In this document: positions 33,832 to 42,747 of the stretch, in pieces
Numbering within the stretch: position 1 is the stretch's first letter
How the letters are laid out: every line of letters begins with the position of its first letter
NCBI RefSeq assembly: GCF_002776695.1
Contig: NZ_LFJC01000003.1
Coordinates: forward strand, 4,574,896-4,638,895
Direction of reading: 5' to 3'
DNA: 64,000 bases
DNA from: Bradyrhizobium nitroreducens
GTDB taxonomy: Bacteria; Pseudomonadota; Alphaproteobacteria; Rhizobiales; Xanthobacteraceae
Translations under genes and position numbers: made by a program
Notes under the pieces: generated by a model
Database searches by the model: none
The model's input: the letters and a program-made list of their open reading frames with translations, nothing else
Told to the model about the DNA's origin: nothing

Positions 33832-35806
33832 ATGCGGCTCTTCTCGCTCAGGCTCACTCACAAGATCACTGCAATCGGCGTCATTGGCGTCGTCGGCGTC
33901 GTCCTGATCGGCGGCATCCACCTTTATGGCGAACGCGCGATGAGCGTCTATCGCGACGCCGCCGAGAACGCGCGCACGGTGTTCGAGCTGAACAGCCGCA
34001 TCGCCGTCGAGCTGCTCGAGGGACGCCGCGCCGAGAAGGACTTCCTGCTGCGCAGCGATGCCGCCAAGGCGCAGCGCCAGGTCGAGATCGGGAAGGAGGT
34101 TGCCGCCGACATCGAGACGTTGCGCGGGGAAAATCGCGGTGCTCGGCAAGCCCGAGCTGGCCGCGCGGATCGATGCAATGAACGCCTCGCTGAAGACCTA
34201 TCAGGCGCGCTTCGTCGGGGTTGTCGAGGAACGGCAGAAGCTTGGCCTCGACGAGAAGTCCGGGCTCGAAGGCCGCTTGCGCGGCTCCGTCCACGGCATC
34301 GAGAGCCAGGTCGACGAGCTGCAGAATTCGCAGCTCAAGGTGATCATGCTGATGATGCGCCGGCATGAGAAGGATTTCATGTTGCGCCGCGACGCCAAGT
34401 ATCGCGACGACATGAGGAAGCGCGCGGCGGAATTCGTGGCCGCCCTCGACATCGCGACCATTCCTGACAGCACCAAGGTCGAGCTGAAGCAGAAGCTCTC
34501 CGATTACCAGCGCGACGTCTCGGCGTGGATGGAGACGGCGCTCAAGCTCGCGGTCGAACTCAAGGAGATGTCGGAAGCGTTCTCGGCGGTAGAGCCCGTC
34601 ATCGAGCAGGTTTCGAAATCGGTTGAGGCGATCCGCGTCGAGGCCGATCGTCTCAATGACGCCGAGCGCGATTCCGTTCAATGGTGGATCACGGTCGCGA
34701 TCGCGCTGATCGCATCCACCGTGCTTGGCCTCGGCATCTTCATCGGCCGCTCGGTGTCGAAGCCGCTGACCGCGATGCGGGCGGCGATGATCGAGCTCGC
34801 CAACGGCAATTTCGCCATCGTGCTGCCGGGGCTCGGCCGTGCCGACGAGATCGGCGAGATCGCACAAGCCGTCGAGACCTTCAAGATCAATGCCGAGCGG
34901 AAGGCGCGCGAGGAAGCCGAGGAGAAGATCAGGCAGGACAAGCTCGCCGCCGAGCGCCGCCGCGCCGACATGATCCGGATGGCGGACGATTTCGAAGGCG
35001 CGATCGGCGAGATCGTCGAGACCGTGTCCTCGGCCGCCAACGAGCTCGAGGCGTCGGCGACGTCGCTGACCACGACCGCCGGCCGGTCGACCGAGCTTGC
35101 CACGCTGGTCGAAGCCGCGTCCGAAGAGGCGGCGACCAATGTCCAGTCGGTCGCCTCCGCCGCCGAGGAGCTGACGGCATCCGTCAACGAGATCAGCCGC
35201 CAGGTGCAGGCGTCCGCGCGTATCGCCGACGAGGCCGTCACCCAGGCCGGACAGACCAACGATCGCGTCGGCGAATTGTCGAAGGCGGCCGCGCGCATCG
35301 GCGACGTCGTCGAGCTCATCAATGCGATCGCGGGCCAGACCAACCTGCTGGCGCTGAACGCCACCATCGAGGCCGCGCGCGCCGGCGAGGCCGGGCGCGG
35401 CTTTGCCGTGGTGGCCTCGGAGGTGAAGGCCCTGGCCGAGCAGACCGCGAAGGCGACCGGCGACATCGGCCAGCAGATCTCGAGCATCCAGGTCGCCACG
35501 CAGGACTCCGTCGGCGCCATCAAGACCATCGGCGGCACCATCGAGCGGCTGTCCGAGATCTCCTCCACCATCGCGGCCGCGGTGGAAGAGCAGGGCGCCG
35601 CGACCAGCGAGATCTCGCGCAACGTGCAGAATGCGGCGGCCGGCACCACGCAGGTCAGCGCCAACATCTCCAGCGTGCGCCAGGGCGCGACCGAGACGGG
35701 ATCCGCCTCCTCGCAGGTGCTGTCCGCGGCGCAGTCCTTGTCGAACGACAGCAACCGGCTGAAGATCGAGGTCAGCCGGTTCCTGGAGACCGTGCGCGCG
35801 GCATAA
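33832..35806 (+). pseudogene. Methyl-accepting chemotaxis protein with a 1-nt frameshift
   Basis: The reading frame from ATG 33832 encodes MRLFSLRLTHKITAIGVIGV (first membrane helix) and a periplasmic helical domain, then breaks in GGGGAAAA at 34126-34133. Removing one base restores ETLRG-KIAVLGKPELAARI and a 657-residue receptor: HBM-like sensor with two EKDFLLR/EKDFMLR repeats, second helix (WWITVAIALIASTVLGLGIF), HAMP, and a complete signalling domain (INAIAGQTNLLALNATIEAA). As read, translation stops at 34368 after 178 residues. It is either a real recent frameshift, a switchable tract or a sequencing error. Confidence 0.85.
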
Positions 35807-35814
35807 TCACTCGG

Positions 35815-35924
35815 CCGTCATTCCGGGGCGTCGCGAAGCGACGAGCCCGGAATCCATTGCACCACCATTGCTGCGGGCCGATGGATTCCGGGCTCGCGCC
35901 AAGAGGCGCGCCCCGGAATGACGG
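35815..35924. repeat. Extragenic inverted repeat (CCGTCATTCCGGGGCG type)
   Basis: CCGTCATTCCGGGGCG (35815-35830) pairs with CGCCCCGGAATGACGG (35909-35924), with inner GAGCCCGGAATCCAT and ATGGATTCCGGGCTC also pairing. It lies between converging chemoreceptor and histidine kinase genes. The same element occurs at 54377-54480. Confidence 0.85.
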
Positions 35925-35939
35925 CTTGAGCGACTTCCC

Positions 35940-38900
35940 CTACGCCCCCGCCACGACAGGCGAAAACACCACTTCGATCAGCGTGCCGTGGGCCGCGCTC
36001 TTGATGTTGAAGCGGGCGCGGTTGGCTTCGACCAGCGCCTTCGTCAGCGACAGGCTGAGCGCCGCATTGTCTTCGGCATCGCCGGGCGGCGGCGTGCGGA
36101 ACGGCTCCATCGCGGCGGCAACCTCGCGCTCGGAAAGGCCATGGCCGGTGTCGCGGATGCGAAGCGCGATCTCGCCGCGGTCGGTCATCGCGGTCGAGAC
36201 GATCACCTGGCCGCCGGCGCTGGCGAGCCTGATCGAGTTCGAGATCAGGTTCATGGTGATCTGCCGCATCGCGCGCGCGTCCACCGTCACCTGCGGCAGC
36301 GCATGCGCGAGCGAGGTACGGATGATGATGCGCTCGCGATTGGCCTGCGGCTGCATCACCGTCACGCAGGCTTCGACGAGGTCGTTGAGGTTCAAATTCG
36401 CGAAATTCAGGTCGAGCTTGCCGGTCTCGATCCGCGACAGCTCCAGCAAATCGTCGATGATCGCGATGACGCGTTCGCCGGAGGCGCGGATGTCCTTCAT
36501 GTATTCGCCGTAACGCTCGTTGCCGAGCGTGCCGAAGCGTTCGGAGATCATCACCTCGGCAAAGCCGATGATGGCGTTGAGCGGCGTGCGGATCTCGTGG
36601 CTGATCCGCGCCAGCATGTCGGCCTTGGCGTTGGCAGCGCCGTCGACGAGGCGGCGGGCCTGCGTCAGCTCGCTCTCGCCCTTCTTGGACTGCGAGAGGT
36701 CGCGGAACACGGCGAAGAAGTTCGGGCCGTCCGGCCGGGTGCGGCCCATGATCATCGCGAGCGGAATGACGCCGCCCTTCTTCTCGCGCCCCAGCACCTC
36801 GCGGCCGTGGTCGAGCAGGCTCGCAATGTCCTGGCTCTTCAGGCTTTCGAGATAGTCGAGGACGATCTGCTGGCTCTCGGGCGCGAACAGCGTCACCAGG
36901 TTCTGCTCGAGCAGCGCCTCTCCGTCATAGCCGAACAGCGCCTCGGCGCTGCGGTTGCAGGCGTGGATGTTGCCTTCGGCATCGAACATGACGATGCCCT
37001 CGGCGGTGGTGTCGAGGATCGCGGCGAGATCTTCCGCCTCCGCTTCGCCGGCCGCGGTCTCAAGCTCGGGCCCGTAGGGAAGGGACTCGGCAACGACGGT
37101 CTCGGTGACGAGGGTCTGTGCGATCGCAGGAGCCGCAACGACAGGGGCTGCCTGCGGCAGCGCGCAGATCAGCGCATGCGCGCTCTCGCCGTCCCAGTCG
37201 ATCGTGTGCAGATGCGCGTCCGTGGTCGCAAGCGGCGCCTCGCCGTTCGCAATCGTCGCGCTGATCGTGACGGGCGTGCCGCCTTGCGAGGTGCTGCTCG
37301 CCGCGGACACGCCCGGTTCGACATAGAGCGCATCCAGCCCGCCGGCATCCTCCAGCGCGTTGATGCTGGCATGGCCCATGCGGGTGAGGAAGGCGGGATT
37401 GGCGTAGAGCAGGCGGTCGAGCCGATAGATCAGGATGCCGGTCGGCAACAGATCGAGCAGCGTGCGGTCGCGCGCGCTCGTCCCGCGTGGCGGCGGGGCG
37501 GGCTCGGCCAGCCATTCGGCCGCGGCTTGCGGCGGCGCGGGCTCGGGCGCCGGGGGCTCGATCTCCGCCGCGGGCTCGGCGCCATCGGCCGCGATCGTCT
37601 CGCGCTCGCGCTCCAGCCGTTCGGACAATTGCCGGGCGAGCTCGTTGAACGCACTGTTCTCGACCGGCGTCAGCGTCGGCGATCTCTGATCACTGAGTGA
37701 CCTGGCATCGCCGTGCGGGCGGAACGGCACGACATTGAGAGGGGTTTCGACGGGCGTTTCCACTGGTGTGTCCGGCTCGGTTGGGTGTGAATTCGCGTCG
37801 CTGGTGGGTTCGGGTGTTTCGGCTGCGGGCTCGGGCGAAGGTTCGGCTTCAGGCGGCTCGATCGGCGGAGGCGGCGCCTCCACCACCGGCTCGGGCTCAG
37901 CCTCGACCACATCGGCGGTCGGATCGTGCTGCGCCGGCGGCTCCGCGGACAGCGCGAAGCGCCTGAGCGCATCGAGCCGGTTGAGCGCGTCGAGATCGCG
38001 GCAGACGCCAAAGCCCTTGAAGCCGGCGAAATTGCGCGACTGGTCGTAGACCGGCAGGCCCGCAAGCTCGACCGGCAGATGCTCGCCGCCGTCGGCCGGC
38101 CAGTTCACGGTGATGCCGGCCCAGGTGTCGTGGCTGGCCAGCGCCTGCGCCACGCGGCCATCGGGATCGAGCGAGAACGCCGCGGCGATCTCGTGCCAGG
38201 GGCGGCCGAAGCCGGCCGCGGTGTGTGCGCCGATCAGGTGGATGAACTCGTCGGAGAGCAGCACAAAGCGGCCCTCTTCATCCACCTGCCAGAGGAAACG
38301 CAGCGGATGCTGACGCGGTGCGGGCGGTTCTGTGGGACCCGACGGCGGCTCGACCATGGGGGGCGTGATCGGCGCCGCCTGCGGCGACACGATGGCTGGA
38401 TGCGGGTTTTCAACCGGAGTCTTTGCCGCGCTGGCGGTGCTCTGGTCGGGCGGCTCGTGAGCGGTTTCGCGAACGGGCCCTTCCACAGGCTCCCCGGTCG
38501 CGTGCTCGGCCGTCGCACTGTCCTGCGCTCCGGACGCGAGCGTCCCGGTTGCTTCAGCCGGCTCGGCGAACGCATCGAACATTGCTATCCCCGCCGATCC
38601 GTCCTGCGGTGGCGGCGGCTCGCTCGGCACGATCACGGCTTGCTGCGCGGGCTCGGCCGGCGCCTCACGCACATCATCCGCGGTGCTCTCGGGCACGGCC
38701 TCGGCGGGCTTTGCCTGGGCAGCGGCGGCCGGCTCGATCAGCGCGATCAGGCCGATATCGGCGCCCCGGCCGACCCGTTGCAGCACCATCTGTCCGATCC
38801 CGATTCCCATCTCGGCGCGGCCCTCGCGCAGCGCATCGTTGCGCGCCTGTTCGAGCCCGGCCTCGCCGAGATCGCGAAAGCCGAGCAGGGTGCGGGCGGC

Positions 38901-39398
38901 TTCGCTGGCGCCGACGAACAGGCCGTCGGGCGCGAACGCCGCCATTGGCATGTCGGCGCCTTCCACCAGGCGATGCAGCCGCTCGATCAGCGGCATGGCG
39001 CGCAAGCCCGGGTCCATCGCGGTGACGAGCACCGCGTGCCCGCCGTCGGCAAAATCGAGCCGGCTGCAGGCGCAGGTCATCAGCGTGCCGAACCGGGCGC
39101 CGAAGCCGCGCAGGCGTTCGAGCCGCACGGTGCCGTTCGCGGGCAGCTGGCGCGCGAGCCGGGCGACCTGGCGGCGATGGGGGTCGGCGGGGCCGAAAAT
39201 CCTGGCCGCGAGCGCTGCGCCATGCGCGGCGCCGAACAGTCTCGCGCCGACCGGATTGGCCCACAGCACGCGGGCGCCGTCGATCGACCACAGCCAGGTC
39301 GCGAGCTGCGAGGTCGCATGCACGGCCAGCCGGGGATCGCCCACACCTCGCAACTGGAAATCCGAACTCTTCATCCGACCGGCTTGTGTCTCACGCAT
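35940..39398 (-). CDS. Large multi-PAS sensor histidine kinase, PdhS/PleC-like
   Basis: 1152 residues from ATG 39398; ATG 39374 (MKSSDFQLRG) would be eight shorter. Order: a PAS-like N-domain (QLATWLWSIDGARVLWANPV), further PAS-like segments, a long Pro/Glu/Ala-rich low-complexity middle (about 230-620), two PAS domains (LLPTGILIYRLDRLLYANPA; AEGIVMFDAEGNIHACNRSA), then HisKA with His934 (ARISHEIRTPLNAIIGFAEV) and HATPase (MNLISNSIRLA, RIRDTGHGLS). IGFAEVM-ISERFGTLGNERY matches the dimerisation helix of DivJ/PleC/PdhS kinases that act on DivK, so a cell-cycle role is likely. No membrane helix: cytoplasmic. Confidence 0.82.
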   Translation of the reverse strand: MRETQAGRMKSSDFQLRGVGDPRLAVHATSQLATWLWSIDGARVLWANPVGARLFGAAHGAALAARIFGPADPHRRQVARLARQLPANGTVRLERLRGFGARFGTLMTCACSRLDFADGGHAVLVTAMDPGLRAMPLIERLHRLVEGADMPMAAFAPDGLFVGASEAARTLLGFRDLGEAGLEQARNDALREGRAEMGIGIGQMVLQRVGRGADIGLIALIEPAAAAQAKPAEAVPESTADDVREAPAEPAQQAVIVPSEPPPPQDGSAGIAMFDAFAEPAEATGTLASGAQDSATAEHATGEPVEGPVRETAHEPPDQSTASAAKTPVENPHPAIVSPQAAPITPPMVEPPSGPTEPPAPRQHPLRFLWQVDEEGRFVLLSDEFIHLIGAHTAAGFGRPWHEIAAAFSLDPDGRVAQALASHDTWAGITVNWPADGGEHLPVELAGLPVYDQSRNFAGFKGFGVCRDLDALNRLDALRRFALSAEPPAQHDPTADVVEAEPEPVVEAPPPPIEPPEAEPSPEPAAETPEPTSDANSHPTEPDTPVETPVETPLNVVPFRPHGDARSLSDQRSPTLTPVENSAFNELARQLSERLERERETIAADGAEPAAEIEPPAPEPAPPQAAAEWLAEPAPPPRGTSARDRTLLDLLPTGILIYRLDRLLYANPAFLTRMGHASINALEDAGGLDALYVEPGVSAASSTSQGGTPVTISATIANGEAPLATTDAHLHTIDWDGESAHALICALPQAAPVVAAPAIAQTLVTETVVAESLPYGPELETAAGEAEAEDLAAILDTTAEGIVMFDAEGNIHACNRSAEALFGYDGEALLEQNLVTLFAPESQQIVLDYLESLKSQDIASLLDHGREVLGREKKGGVIPLAMIMGRTRPDGPNFFAVFRDLSQSKKGESELTQARRLVDGAANAKADMLARISHEIRTPLNAIIGFAEVMISERFGTLGNERYGEYMKDIRASGERVIAIIDDLLELSRIETGKLDLNFANLNLNDLVEACVTVMQPQANRERIIIRTSLAHALPQVTVDARAMRQITMNLISNSIRLASAGGQVIVSTAMTDRGEIALRIRDTGHGLSEREVAAAMEPFRTPPPGDAEDNAALSLSLTKALVEANRARFNIKSAAHGTLIEVVFSPVVAGA

Positions 39399-39581
39399 GA
39401 AGCTGGCGGCTGCCGGAATGACAGCCTTAAGAAAGGGTTAGTATCGCCCGCGTCCGCGCGCAGGTCCACGGGTCCCCCTCCGCGAGGGTCCCCAAAGCCG
39501 CGATAACCTTAACCCGCCACCCCCGCAAGCCGCCGCCCGGCTGCATCCAAGGGATTCGGAGTCTATCCGCGGCGGCTTCTT

Positions 39582-39752
39582 ACCCTCCCCTGGAGGGGGA
39601 GGGTCGGCTCGCAGCGCGTCAGCGATGTGAGCCGGGGTGGGGTGATCTTTCCATTCGCACAGTGTGCGCCATGGAGGGACCGTCACCCCACCTCGGTTCG
39701 CATTGCGCTTTGCTTCATGCGAACCCATCCTCCCCCTCCAGGGGAGGATGGG
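39582..39752. repeat. Extragenic inverted repeat in a 651-bp intergenic gap
   Basis: ACCCTCCCCTGGAGGGGGAG near 39582-39605 pairs with CTCCCCCTCCAGGGGAGGAT near 39730-39750; inner GGGGTGGGGTGA and TCACCCCACC pair too. It closely matches the serC-serA element. The rest of 39399-40049 holds a C9 tract (39785-39793), a hairpin GGTTCCCC/GGGGAACC (39803-39822) and the AT-richer leader of the phasin gene. No gene seen. Confidence 0.78.
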
Positions 39753-40049
39753 CACCACTTACGTCGCACGACTTCGGCCGCCAGCCCCCCCCCTCAACCC
39801 CCGGTTCCCCCGCCGGGGAACCTCACCCTTACCGAGATTAAATTTCGCAATGCACGCCCCTGACGCGTTGCGCTGCACAATCTTGACATGATAGGCAGCA
39901 ATAATGCTGGCGCTGGGCGAGCCATCTCGTTTGTTTCGCGTTTCCAGTCTCCGTTCCCGCCAGTCTTGAAAGCGAAGACAAGGCCCCGGTTGGCCGGCGG
40001 GCGCGCCAGAAGGCTCACTCCATTTTTTTCATTATCGTGAGGGACGACC

Positions 40050-40484
40050 ATGACAGGTGCGACTGATCCGTTTTCTGCCTCGATCATTCCGTTCGAGGTC
40101 CCCGAGCAGATGCGTGCGTTCGCCGAAAAGGGCGCCGCGCAGGCCCGCGAGAACTACGCCAAGTTCAAGGACGCGGCCGAGAGCCACAACGGCACGGTCG
40201 AGGCCGTGTTCACCTCCGCCAGCAAGGGCGCGAGCGAGTACACTGCCAAGCTGGTGGAATTCATGAAGGCCAACACCAGCGCCCAGCTGGACTTCGCCCA
40301 GCAGCTGTTCGGCCTGAAGTCGCCGGCGGAAGCGCTGGAGCTGTGGACCGGCCACACCCGCAAGCAGTTCGAGACCCTGCAGTCCCAGGCCAAGGAGCTG
40401 GTCGAGCTCACCCAGCGCGTCGCCGCCGAGACCGCCGAGCCGATCAAGGCCAGCGCCTCCAAGTACATGCCGCCCGCCGCCTGA
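40050..40484 (+). CDS. phaP: Phasin (PHB granule-associated protein)
   Basis: A 144-residue all-helical Phasin_2-type protein with the conserved order FEVPEQMRAFAEKGAAQARE, then YAKFKDAAESHNGTVEAVF, SEYTAKLVEFMKANTSAQLD and FAQQLFGLKSPAEALEL. Phasins coat polyhydroxybutyrate granules and control their size and number; Bradyrhizobium carries several. The strong GAGGGA ribosome site and terminator fit a highly expressed single gene. No pha synthesis genes are adjacent. Confidence 0.92.
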   Translation: MTGATDPFSASIIPFEVPEQMRAFAEKGAAQARENYAKFKDAAESHNGTVEAVFTSASKGASEYTAKLVEFMKANTSAQLDFAQQLFGLKSPAEALELWTGHTRKQFETLQSQAKELVELTQRVAAETAEPIKASASKYMPPAA

Positions 40485-40509
40485 GCGCTGAGGCAGGTTT
40501 GAATGCGCG

Positions 40510-40537
40510 AAACCCGGGCCAAGTGCCCGGGTTTTTT
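40510..40537 (+). terminator. Rho-independent terminator of the phasin gene
   Basis: AAACCCGGGC (40510-40519), CAAGT, GCCCGGGTTTTTT. Strong stem and T-tract 25 bases after the stop. Confidence 0.94.
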
Positions 40538-40577
40538 GTCGCCTCCAGCGCTTGGGTATGCTGATAGCCACGAGGGT

Positions 40578-40662
40578 CGTCATGCCCGGGCTTGTCCCGG
40601 GCATCCACGTTCTCAGCTGCGGCACGAAGGCGTGGATGGCCGGGACAAGCCCGGCCATGACG
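40578..40662. repeat. Extragenic inverted repeat (GTCATGCCCGGGCTTG type)
   Basis: CGTCATGCCCGGGCTTGTCC through GCATCCACG (40578-40609) pairs with CGTGGATGGCCGGGACAAGC through GGCCATGACG (40631-40662). Each arm is a hairpin. It lies in the 423-bp gap between phasin and tRNA-His, which otherwise shows no gene. Confidence 0.85.
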
Positions 40663-40907
40663 ATGTGGAAGCTTGAGCGGCCTAAGCGTCGGAGGCATAC
40701 GCGGGTAAGCTCCTCCGCGAGCGGAGGAGGGGGAGCCCAACCGGTGATGCCCGCCATCAAGCGCGATTTCTCCGCACCACCGGTGATTTCACCCGGTTTT
40801 TCACCCCATTGCGGCCTTGCCAAACCGGGCCGTTGCACCTAGTTTCCGCCCCGTCCAGCCCCCTCGGCAATGCCTTTTCAGGCCCCCAAGGCGCGGCTCG
40901 CAAGGAT

Positions 40908-40984
40908 GCAGTTGTAGCTCAGTTGGTTAGAGCGCCTGTCTGTGGAACAGGAGGTCGGTGGTTCGAGCCCACCCAACTGTACCA
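40908..40984 (+). tRNA. tRNA-His (GTG), CCA encoded
   Basis: A 77-nt cloverleaf: acceptor GCAGTTG/CAACTGT, D arm GCTCAGTTGGTTAGAGC, anticodon stem CCTGT/ACAGG with loop CTGTGGA (anticodon GTG), T arm GGTGG-TTCGAGC-CCACC, discriminator A73 and encoded CCA. Position 1 pairs G with U72 and there is no encoded G-1. Alphaproteobacterial tRNA-His is known to lack G-1 and to carry A73. Its 3' 17 bases are repeated at 43898-43914. Confidence 0.97.
40968..40984 (+). repeat. att direct repeat, tRNA-His copy
   Basis: CCCACCCAACTGTACCA, the 3' T-arm, acceptor and CCA end of tRNA-His. Identical over all 17 bases to 43898-43914; the flanking bases differ on both sides. Confidence 0.8.
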
Positions 40985-41116
40985 GTTCCAGCATGCAGAC
41001 ATTGCGGGGTCGCGCAGTTCAGCACTTGAAAACGCGGCCTAGTATTACCCATATTATTTTTGGCCCGTGGAGTTGTCCCGGTCCGAACTCGAACTTGGGC
41101 GAAAGGTCCTCTTCAA

Positions 41117-41671
41117 ATGACGTCACAGATCCCCCAAAGCCGCCCCACCGCTGAGTCGCTTTTGCTTCGCCAAGTTGGCGAAGTCCTTTTCGGCTCTTCC
41201 TGGCAGGCGGAACTCGCCAAATTGACTAATGTCGCCGATCGGACCATGCGCCGGTGGGCCTCCGGCGAAGATCCCATCCCGCCGGGCATCTGGCGCGAGA
41301 TTCACGAATATGCGCAAGGCCAGTGGCTGACGATCAAATATTTCGACGAGGAGATGGTCAAGCTGATTAACGCGTCGCAGCTTCAGCCGATCACAAATGC
41401 TGTTCCGATGCCAGATAGTTGGGGGTTGCATTTCGCCCTCCACACTAGGACTGGCCGCCCTGTTCGCTGTTTCCTCAGTCGGGAAGTACTAGACGACCGA
41501 GTGCCGTCTAGCCCGTTCAAGAACGTCTTGAACTATTTCCAAGATCACGCGTCGACATTCTATGAAGTCGCCCAGCGGAAGTTTGACGCCAATGATATCG
41601 AGAACGGCACCATCGTGATCCGCAACATTGACGTAGAAGATAAGTATCTTCCCGACATTCGCTGCATATGA
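41117..41671 (+). CDS. HTH-like protein with DUF1488-like C-terminal domain
   Basis: 184 residues. The N-terminal third has a helix-turn-helix look (QAELAKLTNVADRTMRRWAS followed by GEDPIPPGIWREIHEYA), as in small regulators of phage and islet origin. The C-terminal half (LHFALHTRTGRPVRCFLSRE, VLDDR, then LNYFQDHASTFYEVAQRKF) resembles DUF1488, a small alpha/beta domain of unknown function. It is the first gene after the tRNA. ATG 41117 was chosen as the start of the compact protein. A regulator of the islet is a reasonable guess; the domain calls are by eye. Confidence 0.6.
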   Translation: MTSQIPQSRPTAESLLLRQVGEVLFGSSWQAELAKLTNVADRTMRRWASGEDPIPPGIWREIHEYAQGQWLTIKYFDEEMVKLINASQLQPITNAVPMPDSWGLHFALHTRTGRPVRCFLSREVLDDRVPSSPFKNVLNYFQDHASTFYEVAQRKFDANDIENGTIVIRNIDVEDKYLPDIRCI

Positions 41672-41734
41672 TCGCCTAGAGCAACGGCGGCGGAGCTAGA
41701 GCGACCTCATGGAGACCGCCCACGCGTCCGCCGC

Positions 41735-41914
41735 CTACTTCCTCGCCCCCAGCCGCGGCACTTTGCCCTCCGCCGAGAACACCGTATCGACCATCTCGCA
41801 GAGCGCTTCGCTGAACGCCTCGTTTAGGGGCTCGCCGAAGAAGGCAGCGGTAGATGGAGTGAGTACAGCGCTTAGACGGCCAGTGCTGCGCGGATGTCGT
41901 GCCGGAACAGCCAC
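41735..41914 (-). CDS. Possible small protein or gene remnant (59 aa)
   Basis: A minus-strand frame from GTG 41914 to TAG 41735. It contains AFFGEPLNEAFSEALCEMVD then TVFSAEGKVPRLGARK, which reads like the real C-terminus of a protein, while the first 20 residues look less coding-like. It could be a short gene or the tail of a lost larger one. The 419-bp gap 41672-42090 holds nothing else. Confidence 0.3.
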   Translation of the reverse strand: MAVPARHPRSTGRLSAVLTPSTAAFFGEPLNEAFSEALCEMVDTVFSAEGKVPRLGARK

Positions 41915-42090
41915 CTAGATGCTCCGTGTTACAGAACGTCGCTACGAACGTTAGATCAATTTGTAACAGGGTAGCTTGCGGAGTGAGTATTGGCATTTTG
42001 GAATCGAAGGGATTCCGAATTGCATGGCTTGGGTTTGCGTCTCGATGCCTCTATCTTTCAACCTCGAAACTTGCATAGGAACAAAGCTAA

Positions 42091-42588
42091 ATGGCTGTCG
42101 CCTCTGCTGCCGTTGAATTTGGTGCGTCGAATCTGACGGACCACGGAAGAAAGCTCATCGCCAGCGCCCTATATTCAAAAGGGCGAAGCTTTGTGGGGGC
42201 GTCAATTCTCCTGCGGAAAAACGGAGGTGACGAATACGTGGTCTTACACCTTCTCTGCCAGGGCCTCGAAATCATCCTCAAAGCGCTGCTGTTGTTTCTC
42301 GATTATAAAAAGTACGACAAGCTCCAAAGAAAACTCGGCCACGACCTAAACAAGGTCATCTGTGCGGCAATCGAGGGCTACCACCTTCATCCCTTGCGCC
42401 CCGCGCTTGATGCAGAGGTTAAAGCCCTGAGCAATCTCTACTCCAAACATTTTCTGCGATATGCTGGTCTGCAAGACATATTCATTGCACCGAACTCCAT
42501 AGAAGGCGAGCGTACGCTCCGAAGATTGGCCGCTGTGCTGCGCCTTGCTAATCGTGCGTTGGCGAAGTCTGCGGCCTCTCCAGTGTAG
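42091..42588 (+). CDS. HEPN-like protein
   Basis: 165 residues, mostly helical. The stretch YVVLHLLCQGLEIILKALLL followed by a turn and KLGHDLNKVICAAI has the layout of HEPN domains (a long helix with ...E..LKA.L, then GHDL..L). The family's usual RX4-6H nuclease motif is not clear: the nearest is R-K-L-G-H, with three residues between. HEPN proteins are RNases or partners in toxin and phage-defence modules. Placed between the HTH-like and HNH genes on the islet. Assignment by pattern only. Confidence 0.5.
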   Translation: MAVASAAVEFGASNLTDHGRKLIASALYSKGRSFVGASILLRKNGGDEYVVLHLLCQGLEIILKALLLFLDYKKYDKLQRKLGHDLNKVICAAIEGYHLHPLRPALDAEVKALSNLYSKHFLRYAGLQDIFIAPNSIEGERTLRRLAAVLRLANRALAKSAASPV

Positions 42589-42747
42589 AAGATCAAAGTG
42601 GCGGTCTGGGCAGTTGAAAATGGTGAAGCGTCAGACCGTAGAAGTGTAATGGCCGTGGCACTAAGGGCGCTTTCATAACTGTGACCCTGTTGGTAAGCTC
42701 CGCTCTCGCAAACCGGTCTCCACGATTGATTCGCAGCGGACGCTCCG

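Noticed and set aside
35988..37700. 570-codon plus-strand frame opposite the histidine kinase
   Set aside because: Shadow of the kinase gene with low-complexity Arg/Gly/Leu content; no ribosome site or motif.
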